Shown: in pieces, positions 19,365 through 55,771 of the stretch | Layout: each line of letters begins with the position of its first letter | Numbering within the stretch: position 1 is the stretch's first letter | Source of the DNA: Thamnaconus septentrionalis | Lineage: Eukaryota > Chordata > Actinopteri > Tetraodontiformes > Monacanthidae | DNA length: 64,000 nucleotides | Reading direction: 5' to 3' | Assembly: GCA_009823395.1 (NCBI GenBank) | Contig: CM020502.1 | Span: 3,343,001-3,407,000, forward strand | Position numbers and translations under genes: made by a program | The notes under the pieces: generated by a model | Seen by the model: only the letters and a program-made list of their open reading frames with translations | What the model was told of the DNA's origin: nothing | Database searches by the model: none

Positions 19365-22300
19365 GTAAGTCCGACTGGAAACACCGACTTCGCTTCCCGA
19401 TGACATCAAGCGAAACGTCGCAAGTGTTCTAACAGAGTTAGAGAGCAAAATTGCTTTGTCTCTCCTGACCTTCTTGATCCATCCGAGCTTCATCCGTTTC
19501 GAAGATACTCGAACCAAGTAAACCAGCAGTTTAAAGGATCAACATACAGTATAGCCAAGTTTTGCTGCCTTCTATGCTCAGACTCAGAGAGGTTCTCGTG
19601 AGTCATCTGACTGAAAAAGAGGGCATTATCTCATCGTCGGGTTGCTCCTTTTCATTGTGACCCTGTCTCATCACGGTAATGCGTGAGTGAGGACAGGCTG
19701 TTTTGATGCTCGCTTTTGGTTGCAGACAGTTTCAGCTCATACGTAAGCTGCAGTTGTCTATCAAACCAACACTGTGACAACTGCAAGAGCCGTTGCGGAT
19801 GTCCACTTCTCCCATCAACGCCTTAAAAATGCCTTGGAAAAAAGCACAGGCATAAACGAGCTGTTTCCAAACCACAACAAAATACTGGAATGTAGACTTT
19901 TTTTTTTTTATGTTGTTACGTAATTCACGGCTGTTAATTTTGCTACGCAGTGTTGGTGGAATCTCTGTTAGCACGAGGCAGACGGCCAGACTCAGTTTTA
20001 CCACTCAGTCAGTCAGAAGTACGTAGCTCATGCTGACATTTCTCCACCTGGTCATCGGTTTCTATATTTGGATTGTTGCGGATCCCCGGGATCAGTCCTG
20101 ACCCTCAACCACCACCAAACTGTTCCTTGAACATCATAGAAAAGCTTCCACGTAGCTGCTAGAACATACCGAAGCAATCTGAGCCAGAAAAGCCAACTTC
20201 ATCTGACGGCCCCATCGAGGCCACGACGAGCTGAGACGAGCTCAGTGCATTTGGCTCTCCCAGCTCACTCTTCCCTCCAGTATCTGTCTGACATTTGCCA
20301 TTTTTCATTTTCCATGCAGCTGAAAGGAGGCAATATTGTGACAGAAATACCATGCCGACTGCAAACAAAGCCCTTTGTTTTCACGCACAGTGGCAGATTT
20401 GATCCGACAGCAGGGACCAGACGAAGAATAATGACTCGACTATTGCAGAGACACTGGAAAATCTCGCAGTCTTTCTGCCAAACTCAGAAAGATCTTCAGT
20501 TTTCAGTTTTTCAGTTGTTGTTTTGGGACATTTCAGGTGTAAAAACTCAACACGAGTATTTAGAAATCCAGGGCCCTGAAAGTATGCGTGGGCCTTGTGT
20601 TAAAAGTGAAAAAAGAGCAGAATGGCTCTCAACTCCAGCGCCGTCCTGTTCCATTCTATCACCCTTTTCTATCTGCTGCAGCTTGAACTTCAAACCAATT
20701 TGTAGTGTGATACTTGATCGGACTACCCTCGGTTCTCACATCCTCACCAGTAAACGCGCTCCTCTAAAACCACAGTATTTAAAAAAAAAAAAAAACACTA
20801 CCTACTTCTGCTAATGCTGTTCTCATCACTGAGAGCACTGTTGACCAAGGTATATGATTATGATTATAGAAGGAGGGAAAGAAAAAATGACCTACGTTAA
20901 GGGCGACAGTTGCAGTGAGAGCGCGGCTCAGAACTCAGACTGAGAGGAGGCTAAGTGGCACTTTGAATGGAAATGGTTGAGTGTGGGTGAAGTGCAATCT
21001 GACTAAAGTTAAAGTTTTTCTCTTCTTTTTTTTTAATCTATTTTCTTTTCACCCCAGCCTGTCAAAGCAGACTGCTGCCCTCCAGAGTCCTGGGGTCTAC
21101 TCAAGGTTTCTTCCCTGGGGAGTTTTTGTCCTCTGGGCCACTGCCACATCATGCTTGCTCTGGAGAGATCAGATGGTTTTCTCTTTGATTGGGCAACGTG
21201 CTAGAGAAGCCTTTGGCTGTGATTGGACACTTTTGAAATAAAAGTGTCAGAAGATGTGTTAGATTTGCCGAAAGGCCCAGTGTGTAATATTTGGCTTGTT
21301 TTATGATTTTTATATTGGTAAAAAAAAACTTAATATACTGCCCACAAATACATTAATAAAAGTGTAATTTGTTTTTCCTACCCCACTGTGTATATATACA
21401 TCATCACAATATCCATAGATCCAGGGTCTTGCTCCCAGTTAGCTGCCATCTTGCATCACCATATTTCTAAGGAAGCCTGGTGTGGACAATCCAGCTGCCT
21501 GACAGCACACTTCGTAATCAGGGTGAACGCTGGTGTCCTCAAATAAACCTGAGAAGAAGAAGTTGGACGAGGTGTCCAGGTTTGGGTGTGCAGGCCAAGC
21601 TCAGGAGGGGGAGGGAGAGTGAAAAACGCTCCATTCTAAAATGTAACCGCTTGATGTTGCAAAATCTCCAAATACGACACGCTTAACCTTTAAACCTGAG
21701 CATCGTATACAATGATAACTGTCGGAAGTATTGATAATAAATTGATTTATTTGAGACAAAGCAATTTTTTTTGCCACAGGTCACAGATATTTCTATTCTT
21801 TATTTGGTTCATTTATTTGGACAGAGTGACTCTTTCCTCTTCTTGTGCCTCCAGTGGTCTGCAAGAAGAGCTTGGACAGCACCACGCTGGCCAGCCACGA
21901 CCAGGAGATCTACTGCAAGTCCTGCTACGGGAAGAAGTATGGCCCCAAAGGCTACGGCTACGGCCAGGGGGCAGGGACCCTAAACATGGACCGAGGGGAG
22001 CGGCTGGGAATCAAACCTGGAGAGTAAGTCGGAAAGGTCGCTTGGGCACCTCCATCTCATGAAGTAATAGCCACGATGGGTGTTCACTGATGGGTGGTCA
22101 CTGTATGATTTAGAAGCAGTATGTTTTTAATAGTGTGTTGTTGTTTTTTTCAAGCAATCCCCATTTTTTTTTTTTTTATTGTGTTTCATTTCTGTTTACC
22201 CGTTTGTTCCTCAGAGTTGCACATGACATCGTGTTAACGATCAGTTCAAGATCCGCAAAATGAAATGAGAAGTTTAAAAACATTCAAGAATCGCAGAGCA

Positions 22301-22703
22301 GTGCCAGCGTCCGCATAAATGGCTTTGGACTCAACTCGCAGCTTTATGTGTTTCACCCAAAATAAACGATGTGTGAAAGAGGCTAAATCCCGTCACAAAC
22401 AAGCGGTTCGTGGAAAAACTAGCAGCAAAAAAAACAAAACCAATTTCGACTAGTCACAAGTGTCTCAGGCTTCTACGAAGATTCATCCAGGTGTTCCGCA
22501 AGTCTCATATCTAGTTTCCTTTGTCTTTTTAGATACACCAGGGTCCCCGCACATTTTCACTGACAAAATTTCAAAACTTCTCCATGACCTTGCATGAAAT
22601 TTTCTTACTGCAATCTATAAATACTGAATTTTCATACTTAAAAGATGTGACCCTTTGCCAATTACCTTCAGGTACAATAATTGGTTAAAACGTTCAAAAC
22701 TGT

Positions 22704-22744
<41 letters not shown>

Positions 22745-23553
22745 TTCTTTGTGTCCCACCATCTATATGCATATGCATATATCTGTAAAAGGTGTATTAA
22801 TTCTTACAGTAGTGAACGGTGTGAATTCAAAGCAGGAGTCTTTCCCGCAGACTTTCAGCAGGCGGTGCGATGAATTTACGTTGTGGTCGGCGCTGCAGCG
22901 AATTAGGCCAGCTCGGGCTGCAGCGTTTATCACCGCGTCTGCACGTCTGGAACTCGTGATGTCAGAGGGGTGGAAATAAACAGGCCAACAAGAGAGAACA
23001 GCACAGAGCTGCGCACACCTACCCACCGTGTTTACCTCTGCCACCGGGCGTCAGGCGATGACTGTTATGAAAGAGGTGATTATGCAACCGAGCGGCAGCC
23101 AACTTTTCTCCTCAGTGTCAGCTGGCCACAAAGGGCTTCATTCAGGGGGCCACTGGGGCGGGCGGTCACCCTCCAGTGACCAGCGCTGGAGGGCCTCAGG
23201 GCGACCCTCATCAGGACAGCGAGGGCAGGAGGGGTGGGGAATGGGGGAGGCGCTGCTGTGTTTACTTCCTGGTCTTGTTGTCCGTCAATAAAATCTGGTC
23301 ATCGTTCACATGTTTGATAAATACGTATTTATGTCGTTGTTATTGAGGAGGTCAGCGCTTTGGGTCACTATTTGGAAATTGGAGGGTGTGTTTTTTTTGT
23401 ACAAGAAAGGGGGGAGGGGAGGTCGAGGTCCCAGCTCAGTAGAAACAAAACGAAAAATAACTGGATGACTTGGATTTCAGTTGTTCATCCTGCCAAGTTG
23501 TACTACATGGCATTCTCAGTTTGTTAGCCAGTCCCTCAACCAATCTGTTTTGC

Positions 23554-23604
<51 letters not shown>

Positions 23605-26600
23605 TATTATTATTATTATTATTATTACTATTGGACATTGGAAGCTGCAATTTTCCCCAGTGCCCACTTGAGGTACTACAACCAAAAAGCCCATGTGGCC
23701 AAAAGGCGTTTTTCCCTATAGAACGCAATGCATAAAATAAACGCCTGTTAAATGATTGACAGGACGACTGCGACCTGAAACACAGTTCAGAATAGATCTC
23801 TCTATTGTAGATTTTTAAGTCAGACTTTCAATCTTTCAAAAAAAAGTGTAAAGGTCTTAAAATTGTCAGTTTTATATTCCCAGTGTGACGTCATGTTGTC
23901 CTGCTTTGTCTCGGCTCGTTCTGATTGTTCAATGCGTCCTGGTGCATTAGGTGAGTTACAGAAGGATAATGAGAAGTGACACTATTGCCTGTGCTCTAAA
24001 ATGTGGCATAATGTGGAAGTAACCGTGCAGCCATTTCAAAAAGGTGGAGTTTTTTCGGCGTATGCCCTGGGTGAGCAATTCCATTGAAATGAATGGGTCA
24101 ACAAGAAAGAGCAAATTCAGGCAAGATGAGTGTAGTTGGACCCATCAATTTTATTATTATTTTTTTTTACTTTATACTACCACAGGCCACAGAGCCACAG
24201 ACCCACCACCAACCCCAACCCATCCAAGTTTGCCCAGAAGTTTGGAGGTTCAGAGAAATGTGCCCGCTGCAAGGAATCCGTCTATGCTGCTGAGAAGATG
24301 ATGGGGGCGGGAAAGGTGAGTGTTGCTTTGCATGGATTTCGCAAGGAAACGTGCAGCAGGTAACAATGGTGCGCAAATAAAATAAGGCAATTAAAGAACT
24401 TGAAAGAAATAAGTAGTGGCTGAGTGAGGTGGGAGGGAAGAAGCTCAGGTGTGGACGATTAACTGATTGATTATTTTTGGCAGAATTGTTTCTGAATTTT
24501 GTCTCAATTGTTGCTCATTACATAAAACAGGAAAAAAAACAACAAAAAAACAACAACACAAGGCTTTGTACAAGACACCACTGCATGTGGATGAAGGCGT
24601 GGATGAGGGTCTCGGCAACTGAGTCTGAGAGTGACGGCCGGAGTCTGGAGATGTTTTTAAGATGGGAAAAGGCAGATTTGGTCATGGATTTGATGTTTGA
24701 TTGATAAGAGAGGGTGGAGTCCAGGATGAAACCCAGCTTGTGAACCTCGGGGGATGGAGAGATGGAACAACCATCCACCTGGAGGAGAAAATCTCCAACC
24801 TTCTGAAGATGCACCTTGGGACCCATGACCATGAGCTCTGTTTTCTTGCTGTTGACTTTGAGTAGGTTGGTGGTCATCCAGATCTTTATTTCTTGAAGGC
24901 TATGGACTGGGGAGGGAGCAGAGTGGTTGGTGTAGTGTTGAGATACAGCTGGGTGTCATCAGCGTAGCAGTGGTAGTGTAGTCCGTGGTGGCGCAAGATC
25001 TGACCAAGCCGAATCATGTAGATGGTGAAAATGATTGGGCCAAGCACCGAACCTTGTGGGACACCATGGTTTACTGGATCCATTTATGGAGACAAAGTGT
25101 TGCCTGTTGGACAGATATGGAGGATGGAATGGGAGATGGTGTCGAAGGCTGCAGACAGATCCAGCAGAATCAGGATACTGATGTGGCCTGAATCAGCATT
25201 ACGAGGAGATCATTAGTGATCTTGACCAGGGCGGTCTCTGCGCTGTGGTGGCTCTGTAACCAGAAACGGCAGCATCCTCTCAAACCGGGAACAGAATTCA
25301 AACGGCAGCAGTTAGGGACAGCAGGAGCTCTCTGCTCAGCAGGCTTCTTCACGCTGACCCTAACCCATGCTGATGATGCACAGGTGCGTGGCAGGTACAC
25401 TGCGGACAGATATTTCCAGAAAAAATAGTCAAGGATTGCCGTTAAATTTCAAGGGAATTTGGTTGAAGGAAATTTTAGTCCCCTCATCCGTACCTAATCA
25501 GATCATCAGTGCTAATAGTTATGTTTCCCTAGTTGTTTCCGGAAACATCTGGCGAGGCACAAAACAGCACCAGCAGGGTTCATTCGACTGCACTGTTTCC
25601 ATAAAACACTTTGCACTCACTAACTCTGACTGAAAAAAACGCCTCGAGTGAGAATGCAAACTTGTGAAATAGAGAGAACGGTTTCAAATGTCGAATGCTA
25701 ATTCCTTCCTAATGCAGATTAAAAGGTTTTATACAAATACATGTACAGTTTTATAAAAATTCTTGTTCAGATTTTACTTATTTTTACACTGTCTATAAAT
25801 GTGTCTGAAGAAAACTGGCTGTGTTTCTATAAACGGGCCAATTTGCAAAAAAGAAAAGAAAGAAAGATGAGCCTTGGCAAAGCGGGGGAATTTATTCATT
25901 GTCATGACAACGCAGAGTGAAAATGGCACTCTGTCTGGAAACCTGATGTCGAGCTCAAAGCTCGACAGAAGCCTTCACAGTGACTCCACCACTTCGGCAC
26001 CCAAGCAAAGACTCAAAGCTCCGCCGCAGCACATCTCAGACGCGTTTTCGCAAACGCAGTCGCTTCTTTCTCGCGCTCCGCCAGAGGTTAGCTTGGCTGG
26101 CTGTGTGCCACTGCTAATGAAGCTAACAAAGATCTACGTCTTTGCCCTCAGTGAGCCAGAAGTCAAACCCCCGCTCTTTCATTGAAGGCAGCCCGCCGTT
26201 GTTTTAGGTGGAGGGAGGCCGCTTCCCCCAACAGCTGGGGTTGATTCCACATGGCCTGACGTTTGCTTGCTGACTCACAGTTGCAGTCGATGAAGTCACG
26301 ACGGCGTCTGGCTTTGAGGAAGAGCAACCAGCGAGTCAGCCGATAGGCAGCGTTGTATTATTATTGTTTATGACTCACTGGTTGGTTTTCTGCTATGACA
26401 GTTTGATATAATCCTGTGATGACAAAAGATGTAGTTCATCGCACTGAAGTTGGAAGTCTCAGGTATTATTATTATTGAATTTAAAGTATCTCTCTCCCCC
26501 ACCAGCCGTGGCACAAGAAGTGCTTCCGATGTGCGAAATGTGGCAAGGGCCTGGAGTCGACCACTCAGACTGAGAAAGATGGAGAGATCTACTGTAAAGG

Positions 26601-27435
26601 TGAGAAGCGGAATTTGACTGGCTTACCATGAAGTGTGAAATTTCATATTCCATGTCCTTCCAAGTAGCTGCCGATATTTAGTCATTTCACCATATTCTTT
26701 GCTACATAATTCAATATATCTTGTTCATATATTTGATGTCTTCATCATGTATCTACAATGTAGAAAGTATCAAAGATAAAGAAAAAAAAACATTTAATGA
26801 GAGGACGTGGCTCATCTTTTAACTGGTATATAGTGCATCTATAACATCTATATCAGCACCTTTTTATATGGACCCAAACAAGTTTTGCTTTAACCTGAAT
26901 ATGGAACCAGCAAAGCTTAATACTATACAATAGACTTAAACTTAATATTGCAGACATGCAAAATTTTCAAATCAATTTCAAATCGAATTTTAAATCAAAA
27001 AAACTCATATGACGTATCGTAAATGTCAACAGTAACCCTTTTCACTGGGCTAATAATACATTTAAAAATAAAATAATTACAATAAACCAATGAAGTAATA
27101 ATGTCCTTCAATGAACGTCCTGATTGATGCTCCAAAATACCAGCAGAGCATTCTGGGATTTGTAGTATTAGCGGCCCATGTCGTGTGCAATACCTTGTGG
27201 ACCAAATATGGCCCGCAGGCCAGTGTTTGACACCTACGATCTCGAATGTAAGAATGTAATGTTTCAGTACATGTAAATGTGTTTTTGGACTGCATTTACA
27301 ACATGTTAACCTTTTTTTTTTCTTTTTTACCATTGTCATTTCCTGCTTGCCTCCGCAGCGTGCTACGCCAAGAACTTCGGGCCCAAAGGCTTCGGTTACG
27401 GTCAGGGAGCCGGTGCCTTGGTTCACGCTCAGTGA
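19253..27435 (+). CDS. csrp2: CSRP2, cysteine and glycine-rich protein 2 (double LIM)
   Basis: LIM-only adaptor of the CRP family that binds alpha-actinin and zyxin on actin structures and acts with SRF/GATA factors in the nucleus of smooth-muscle-type cells. Five coding exons, 19253-19364, 21855-22023, 24186-24315, 26506-26599 and 27359-27435, sum to 582 nt, giving 193 residues, the exact length of mammalian CRP2. LIM1 zinc ligands are C10, C13, H31, C34, C37, C40, C58, C61; LIM2 ligands are C119, C122, H140, C143, C146, C149, C167, C170; all present. Each LIM is followed by a Gly-rich repeat ([12 protein letters not shown] and [12 protein letters not shown]). The KKYGPK nuclear-localisation motif is at 64-69. 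The start is in good context (gcgaccATGCC), 10 bases after an AG acceptor, implying an upstream noncoding exon. Intact; all splice sites are GT-AG. Confidence 0.97.
19365..21854 (+). other. CSRP2 intron after first coding exon
   Basis: No exon recognised. A 189-codon open frame at 20245-20814 has no recognisable domain and lacks support. A dispersed-repeat-like stretch containing 'ctcaaggtttcttccctggg' lies at about 21055-21240. Confidence 0.6.
21055..21240 (+). repeat. Dispersed repeat tail (probable)
   Basis: 'gtctactcaaggtttcttcc' followed by 'gggagtttttgtcctctggg' resembles the 3' part of a common teleost retroelement. Single copy in this window, so called from memory of the family only. 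Confidence 0.4.
21855..22023 (+). CDS. csrp2: CSRP2 coding exon 2
   Basis: Residues 38 (split) to 93 plus two bases. Completes LIM1 ([20 protein letters not shown]) and [14 protein letters not shown]. Acceptor cctccag, donor GA/gtaagt. Confidence 0.97.
22704..22740. repeat. (CA)n microsatellite
   Basis: About 18 CA units in CSRP2 intron 22024-24185. That intron holds nothing else recognisable except the AAT/ATT tract at 23555-23628. Confidence 0.95.
23555..23628. repeat. (AAT)n(ATT)n palindromic microsatellite
   Basis: About 16 AAT units run directly into 8 ATT units, so the two halves are complementary and can form a hairpin of 25 bp or more in single-stranded DNA or RNA. Located in a CSRP2 intron. 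Confidence 0.95.
24186..24315 (+). CDS. csrp2: CSRP2 coding exon 3
   Basis: Residues 94 (split E) to 137. [19 protein letters not shown] linker and start of LIM2 ([15 protein letters not shown]). Acceptor taccacag, donor AAAG/gtgagt. Confidence 0.97.
24520..25290 (-). mobile_element. LINE reverse-transcriptase fragment (CR1/L2/Rex1 group), inactive
   Basis: Minus-strand translation across shifted frames gives [57 protein letters not shown] and [15 protein letters not shown]. These are the ordered motifs of a non-LTR reverse transcriptase, including the YADD catalytic box. The fragment lacks the endonuclease and 3' end, and frames are interrupted. It sits in the CSRP2 intron after exon 3, antisense to the gene. 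Confidence 0.85.
26506..26599 (+). CDS. csrp2: CSRP2 coding exon 4
   Basis: Residues 138-168 plus one base. [20 protein letters not shown] through EIYCK, core of LIM2. Acceptor accag, donor AAAG/gtgaga. Confidence 0.97.
26845..27236 (+). mobile_element. hAT-like element, family A, 5'-truncated copy
   Basis: Shares 'acctttttatatggaccc', 'cctgaatatggaac' and the terminal gtttgacaccta with copies at 33696, 42328, 48546, 51284 and 62520. The left terminus is not recognisable. Carries an intact ZNF143-like site (27148-27167, minus). In the last CSRP2 intron. Confidence 0.8.
27359..27435 (+). CDS. csrp2: CSRP2 coding exon 5 and stop
   Basis: Residues 169 (split A) to 193: [20 protein letters not shown].. 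ending VHAQ, then TGA at 27433-27435. Residue 169 is Ala where mammals have Gly; it is not a zinc ligand. Confidence 0.97.
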
Positions 27436-27680
27436 CGTCGCTTCTTCCTCCATCGCCCGGACGGATGGTCCCGCGCCTTTTCACTCCTTCCTCTGTCCTG
27501 CAACCAAACCCCCTCCACCCCCCCCTTTTATTTCTAGTCTTCACCTTTTAAAAAATTGCTTCTGTGTTGGAGAAATTATACAAAAAAAAAAAACAACACA
27601 AAAAACTAACAAGACCCGAGACGTGCTCACGTTTTTTGACTGTATTTTTTATTATTAAAGCCATTAAAACTGAACCATGC
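27436..27680 (+). terminator. CSRP2 3' UTR and poly(A) region
   Basis: ATTAAA hexamers at 27654-27659 and 27663-27668 end a UTR of about 240 bases. The complementary strand of the same site (tttatt at 27648-27653) reads AATAAA, so it could also serve the convergent ZDHHC17 transcript. Confidence 0.6.
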
Positions 27681-27760
27681 CCGTATGTTTACATCTGAAG
27701 CGGAGTTACAGTGATGTCTGGAGGTGGGCAGAGAGGCACTGGAGATGATTATGTGCTTTC

Positions 27761-27762
<2 letters not shown>

Positions 27763-27805
<43 letters not shown>
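27763..27805. repeat. (CT)n microsatellite
   Basis: About 21 CT units in the convergent 3' interval. Confidence 0.95.
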
Positions 27806-27808
<3 letters not shown>

Positions 27809-28106
27809 AAATATATGTCACTATCCTGCTGTATGGTGAGATGAGAGGGGGGGAGACACAGCGGTGGTGGGGTTTGGGAGTCTGGGGGGGTTGCTGGAAG
27901 AACTAGTGACGTCTGAAATGGCTTCTTGACTTCTCGAGTCGGGGGGAGGGGGAGGGGGAGGGGTGCCCGGGATGATGAGCTGGACTCGGCCCTGGATGGG
28001 GATTGGAACCGGAACCTCCTGCAGCTGCTGTGAAAGGCGTCGTCCAACACAAAAGTGGTCAGTCAGTCGTCGTCGATATGGGATCTCATGAACCTTGAAG
28101 AGCAGC

Positions 28107-28131
28107 TGCTGCTGCTGCTGCTGCTGCTGCG
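28107..28131. repeat. (CTG/CAG)n trinucleotide repeat
   Basis: Eight uninterrupted CTG units on the plus strand (CAG on the ZDHHC17 sense strand), lying in the region that could be ZDHHC17 3' UTR. Noncoding. Confidence 0.9.
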
Positions 28132-30047
28132 GGCAGGAAGTGACATCAGTGGCTTGGCTAGCGAAAACGTGGGGGTGGGGGAAAGGGTGGGGGGGTGGGT
28201 TCCAACGTATCGCCCCACTCCCCGCACCCCCTTTCCGAAGATGCATTTTGTTTGTTCTCCCCTCCCACCACGGAGGAGGCCTTTAAATGTGATATAACCT
28301 CCGTCTAAGCTTTTTAAAACTATTGCATGACCACGTTTCAGCTCTTTTAAAAAAAACCCAACAGACCGAAAAAACAAAATAAATTGCTGGCGTCCGCCTT
28401 AGTTCTCTAGTGTCTTTGCTTTACAATTTGTACATCCAGTGGTATAACAAACCCAGCGGTACATGATAGACGTAAAAATAATTATCATCGTTACAAAAAA
28501 AAATAAAAAATAAAAATTTGAAAACAAAAGAGAAAACGAGGGCTGACTACAGAGTCCACAAGCGTTAAAACGTTCAAATATATTACACACTTTGCACAGG
28601 TAGCGAGCCGGAGTGGAGAGCCGCCGCCAACCTAAAAAAATAATAAGACATCCATGATTTCATTAAAAAAAAAAAAAAAAAAACTCAGTGGGAAAGGGGA
28701 GGGGGTGAACCGAAAAAAAAGAAGAAAACAACGGGCGACGGGAGGATGAACGCAGAGAAAGTACTCGCAGATACTGAACATTCATATGTACAGAGACGTC
28801 GTGGCTGTCGCCATGAAAAAGGGTTCGGGGAGCATCCGGACATGCAGCGGAAGTTTGTTGGCAGTATGGTGGATGGGGGTGGGGGCGTTTTTTTTAATTT
28901 TATTTTTAAATGTATTTTTATTTTTAGGAGGGGGGAGGGTGGGGTTTGTTCAGGGGCTTTACAGTGCCTACAGACAGCGGTGTCGGACATCACAGGAAAG
29001 TAAAAAGCTACGGTCGTACATACACGTTGGGAGTTATAGTAGCTTTTTTCCAGAGAGAAAACAAACAAAATTGGAAATTTGGGAAAAAAAAAAAAGTGGT
29101 GTCCGTGAGAATCTCCGACTAACACGGAAAATGAAGAAACGACAACAAGAAAAACAAACACGGAGAAATATTTCGCTTATGTACAGATGCACATTCTTTA
29201 CACGTGAGTCCACCCGGCTGCCGCGGAGTTTTCTGCGCTAAAAAAAACAACCCTTTGTGTTCCGTTATGGCAAAAAAAAAAACAAAACAAAAAAAAACAA
29301 CCAAAAAAATGAAAAATTACAAAGAAAAAAAAATCAGTGCAATGTCGTAGGCAGACAGAAAACAAAAAACAAAAATAAGACTTTACAGCTGAGAAAACAC
29401 ACACACACACACACACACAGACACAAATTAACCAGTCACACATGGAATGAACCTTTGTGTTGAACTCGTCCACTGCTGATTCGCTCGTTTCCCGGAGCTC
29501 CTCCAATAAATACGACCGGCTGCACCTTCTACACAGTCTCACGTTTAAAACGTCCGAGTCGTCGCTTCCGCTTGTTTAAAAAAAAGAAGGATAAAAAAGA
29601 AAAAGAAAGAATCCGACTTCGCTTCTGCGACGTCGGGGGGCGGGGCTGTGGGGGATGGGGTCGGATGGCGCTCACATACTTTTTTTTTCTATCTATAAAT
29701 AGCTTTAAATAAATACACCTGTAATCACATTGTCCGTAGGGGGCGGAGCCAGGAGGAGTCCAGACGTTGATAAGCCCCGCGGCTTTCACTTTCAGTCGGA
29801 CCCCTCCGCCGCGTTTCCTCCGATAGGTTCGACCACGTCGGCGAATCCTCACCCAGCTGCTTCGACGCCGACTCCCTCGCCGAGCCAACAAATAGAATAA
29901 AACAGCTTGAAAAAACCAAAAACAGCAAAAACACACATTCCCTTATCTCTATCGTAACAAACTGATGTTTCCACAAACAAGAAAAAAACAACAACAATAA
30001 ACAGTATTTTTCCTTCGAGCTTTCCCGTGCCGCCGCAGGAAGAGCAA

Positions 30048-30087
<40 letters not shown>

Positions 30088-30749
30088 GTAATTACAGTTG
30101 GGTCTTCGCCCCGGCGATGAGGCCTGCTCTGTTCCAGTACCTTCTGCACAGTTCCAGAGTGGTTGCAGAGCAGGTCTCCCGCTGGCTGGGGCTCAGTCCC
30201 TCACAACCCATCAGCAGCGACGGAATAAAACAGGGACACGGAGCAATACTGCCAACCCAGGAGCTTCTGCTTCTTTTGTTTTTTAAAAGTCCTCTCCTCT
30301 GCACTCGCTTCCCGGCAGCAGCCCACCGTCCAAAGGAGGGGGGGGGGTGAGGAGGGGGGTGGCTGTGTATGTGTGCGACCGCAGTGAGAGTCCGAGCAAC
30401 GACGACGGCAAACACGGGTGGTGTCGGTGGGGCGGCCAGGAGGGGGTGGGGGTGGGGATAGGGTTATGGTGTCCCCTCCCCAGCCCGCCCCCCCAAAAAC
30501 AAAAAAAAAAAAAAAAAAAAAACAACACATCATGCTTGCGTCCCTACGACGACGACAAAGACAACACGAAAATCAAAAATCAAAAATCAGAAATAAAAAA
30601 CAAAACAAAAAAAACAAAACCAAACGGGAGAGGACAGCGGCGTCGCTCGGGATATGAGCGCCAGGCAGGGGTGGTGCCCAGAGGTGGGGGAGGGGGAGGT
30701 GGTAGCTTTCACCCACCCCTCCCCTCCCCGCCCCTCCCTCCTCCTCCCC

Positions 30750-55639
<24,890 letters not shown>

Positions 55640-55653
55640 CTTGGTGGTGATGT

Positions 55654-55673
55654 GCGCAGAGCATTGTGGGAAA
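55654..55673 (-). promoter_or_regulatory. ZNF143-like site beside ZDHHC17 start
   Basis: The minus strand reads TTTCCCACAATGCTCTGCGC, close to the ZNF143/SBS consensus (TTCCCAGAATGCAxxGCG), ending about 15 bases before the start ATG. Such sites are typical of CpG-island promoters near transcription starts. Confidence 0.5.
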
Positions 55674-55707
55674 CGAGAGGCTGTGCATGGGGTGGGAAAC
55701 AAACGGG

Positions 55708-55710
<3 letters not shown>

Positions 55711-55764
<54 letters not shown>
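55711..55764. repeat. (GT)n(GA)n compound microsatellite upstream of ZDHHC17
   Basis: About 15 GT units then about 12 GA units on the plus strand, 70-125 bases before the ZDHHC17 ATG, probably at the edge of its promoter or 5' UTR. Confidence 0.95.

Positions 55765-55771
<7 letters not shown>

Larger units (their letters stand above)
27681..30749 (-). other. ZDHHC17 3' UTR / convergent intergenic interval
   Basis: No coding sequence between the CSRP2 poly(A) region and the ZDHHC17 stop. The minus strand is U-rich with many short A/T runs, as expected of a long 3' UTR. Candidate minus-strand AATAAA signals lie near 28903 and 28918 and at 27648-27653. Microsatellites: (CT)n 27763-27805, (CTG)n 28107-28131, (CA)n 29398-29420, (AAT)n 30047-30087. 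The 3' end cannot be fixed. Confidence 0.5.

Noticed and set aside
20245..20814. 189-codon open frame in a CSRP2 intron
   Set aside because: No recognisable domain, no splice or start context of note, and composition unlike the neighbouring exons; treated as chance.
24520..25290. Active LINE or host reverse-transcriptase gene
   Set aside because: Only the central reverse-transcriptase part remains, with shifted frames and no endonuclease or 3' end.
28107..28131. Polyglutamine-coding CAG repeat, tempting because ZDHHC17 binds huntingtin
   Set aside because: Lies 2.6 kb beyond the ZDHHC17 stop codon; noncoding.
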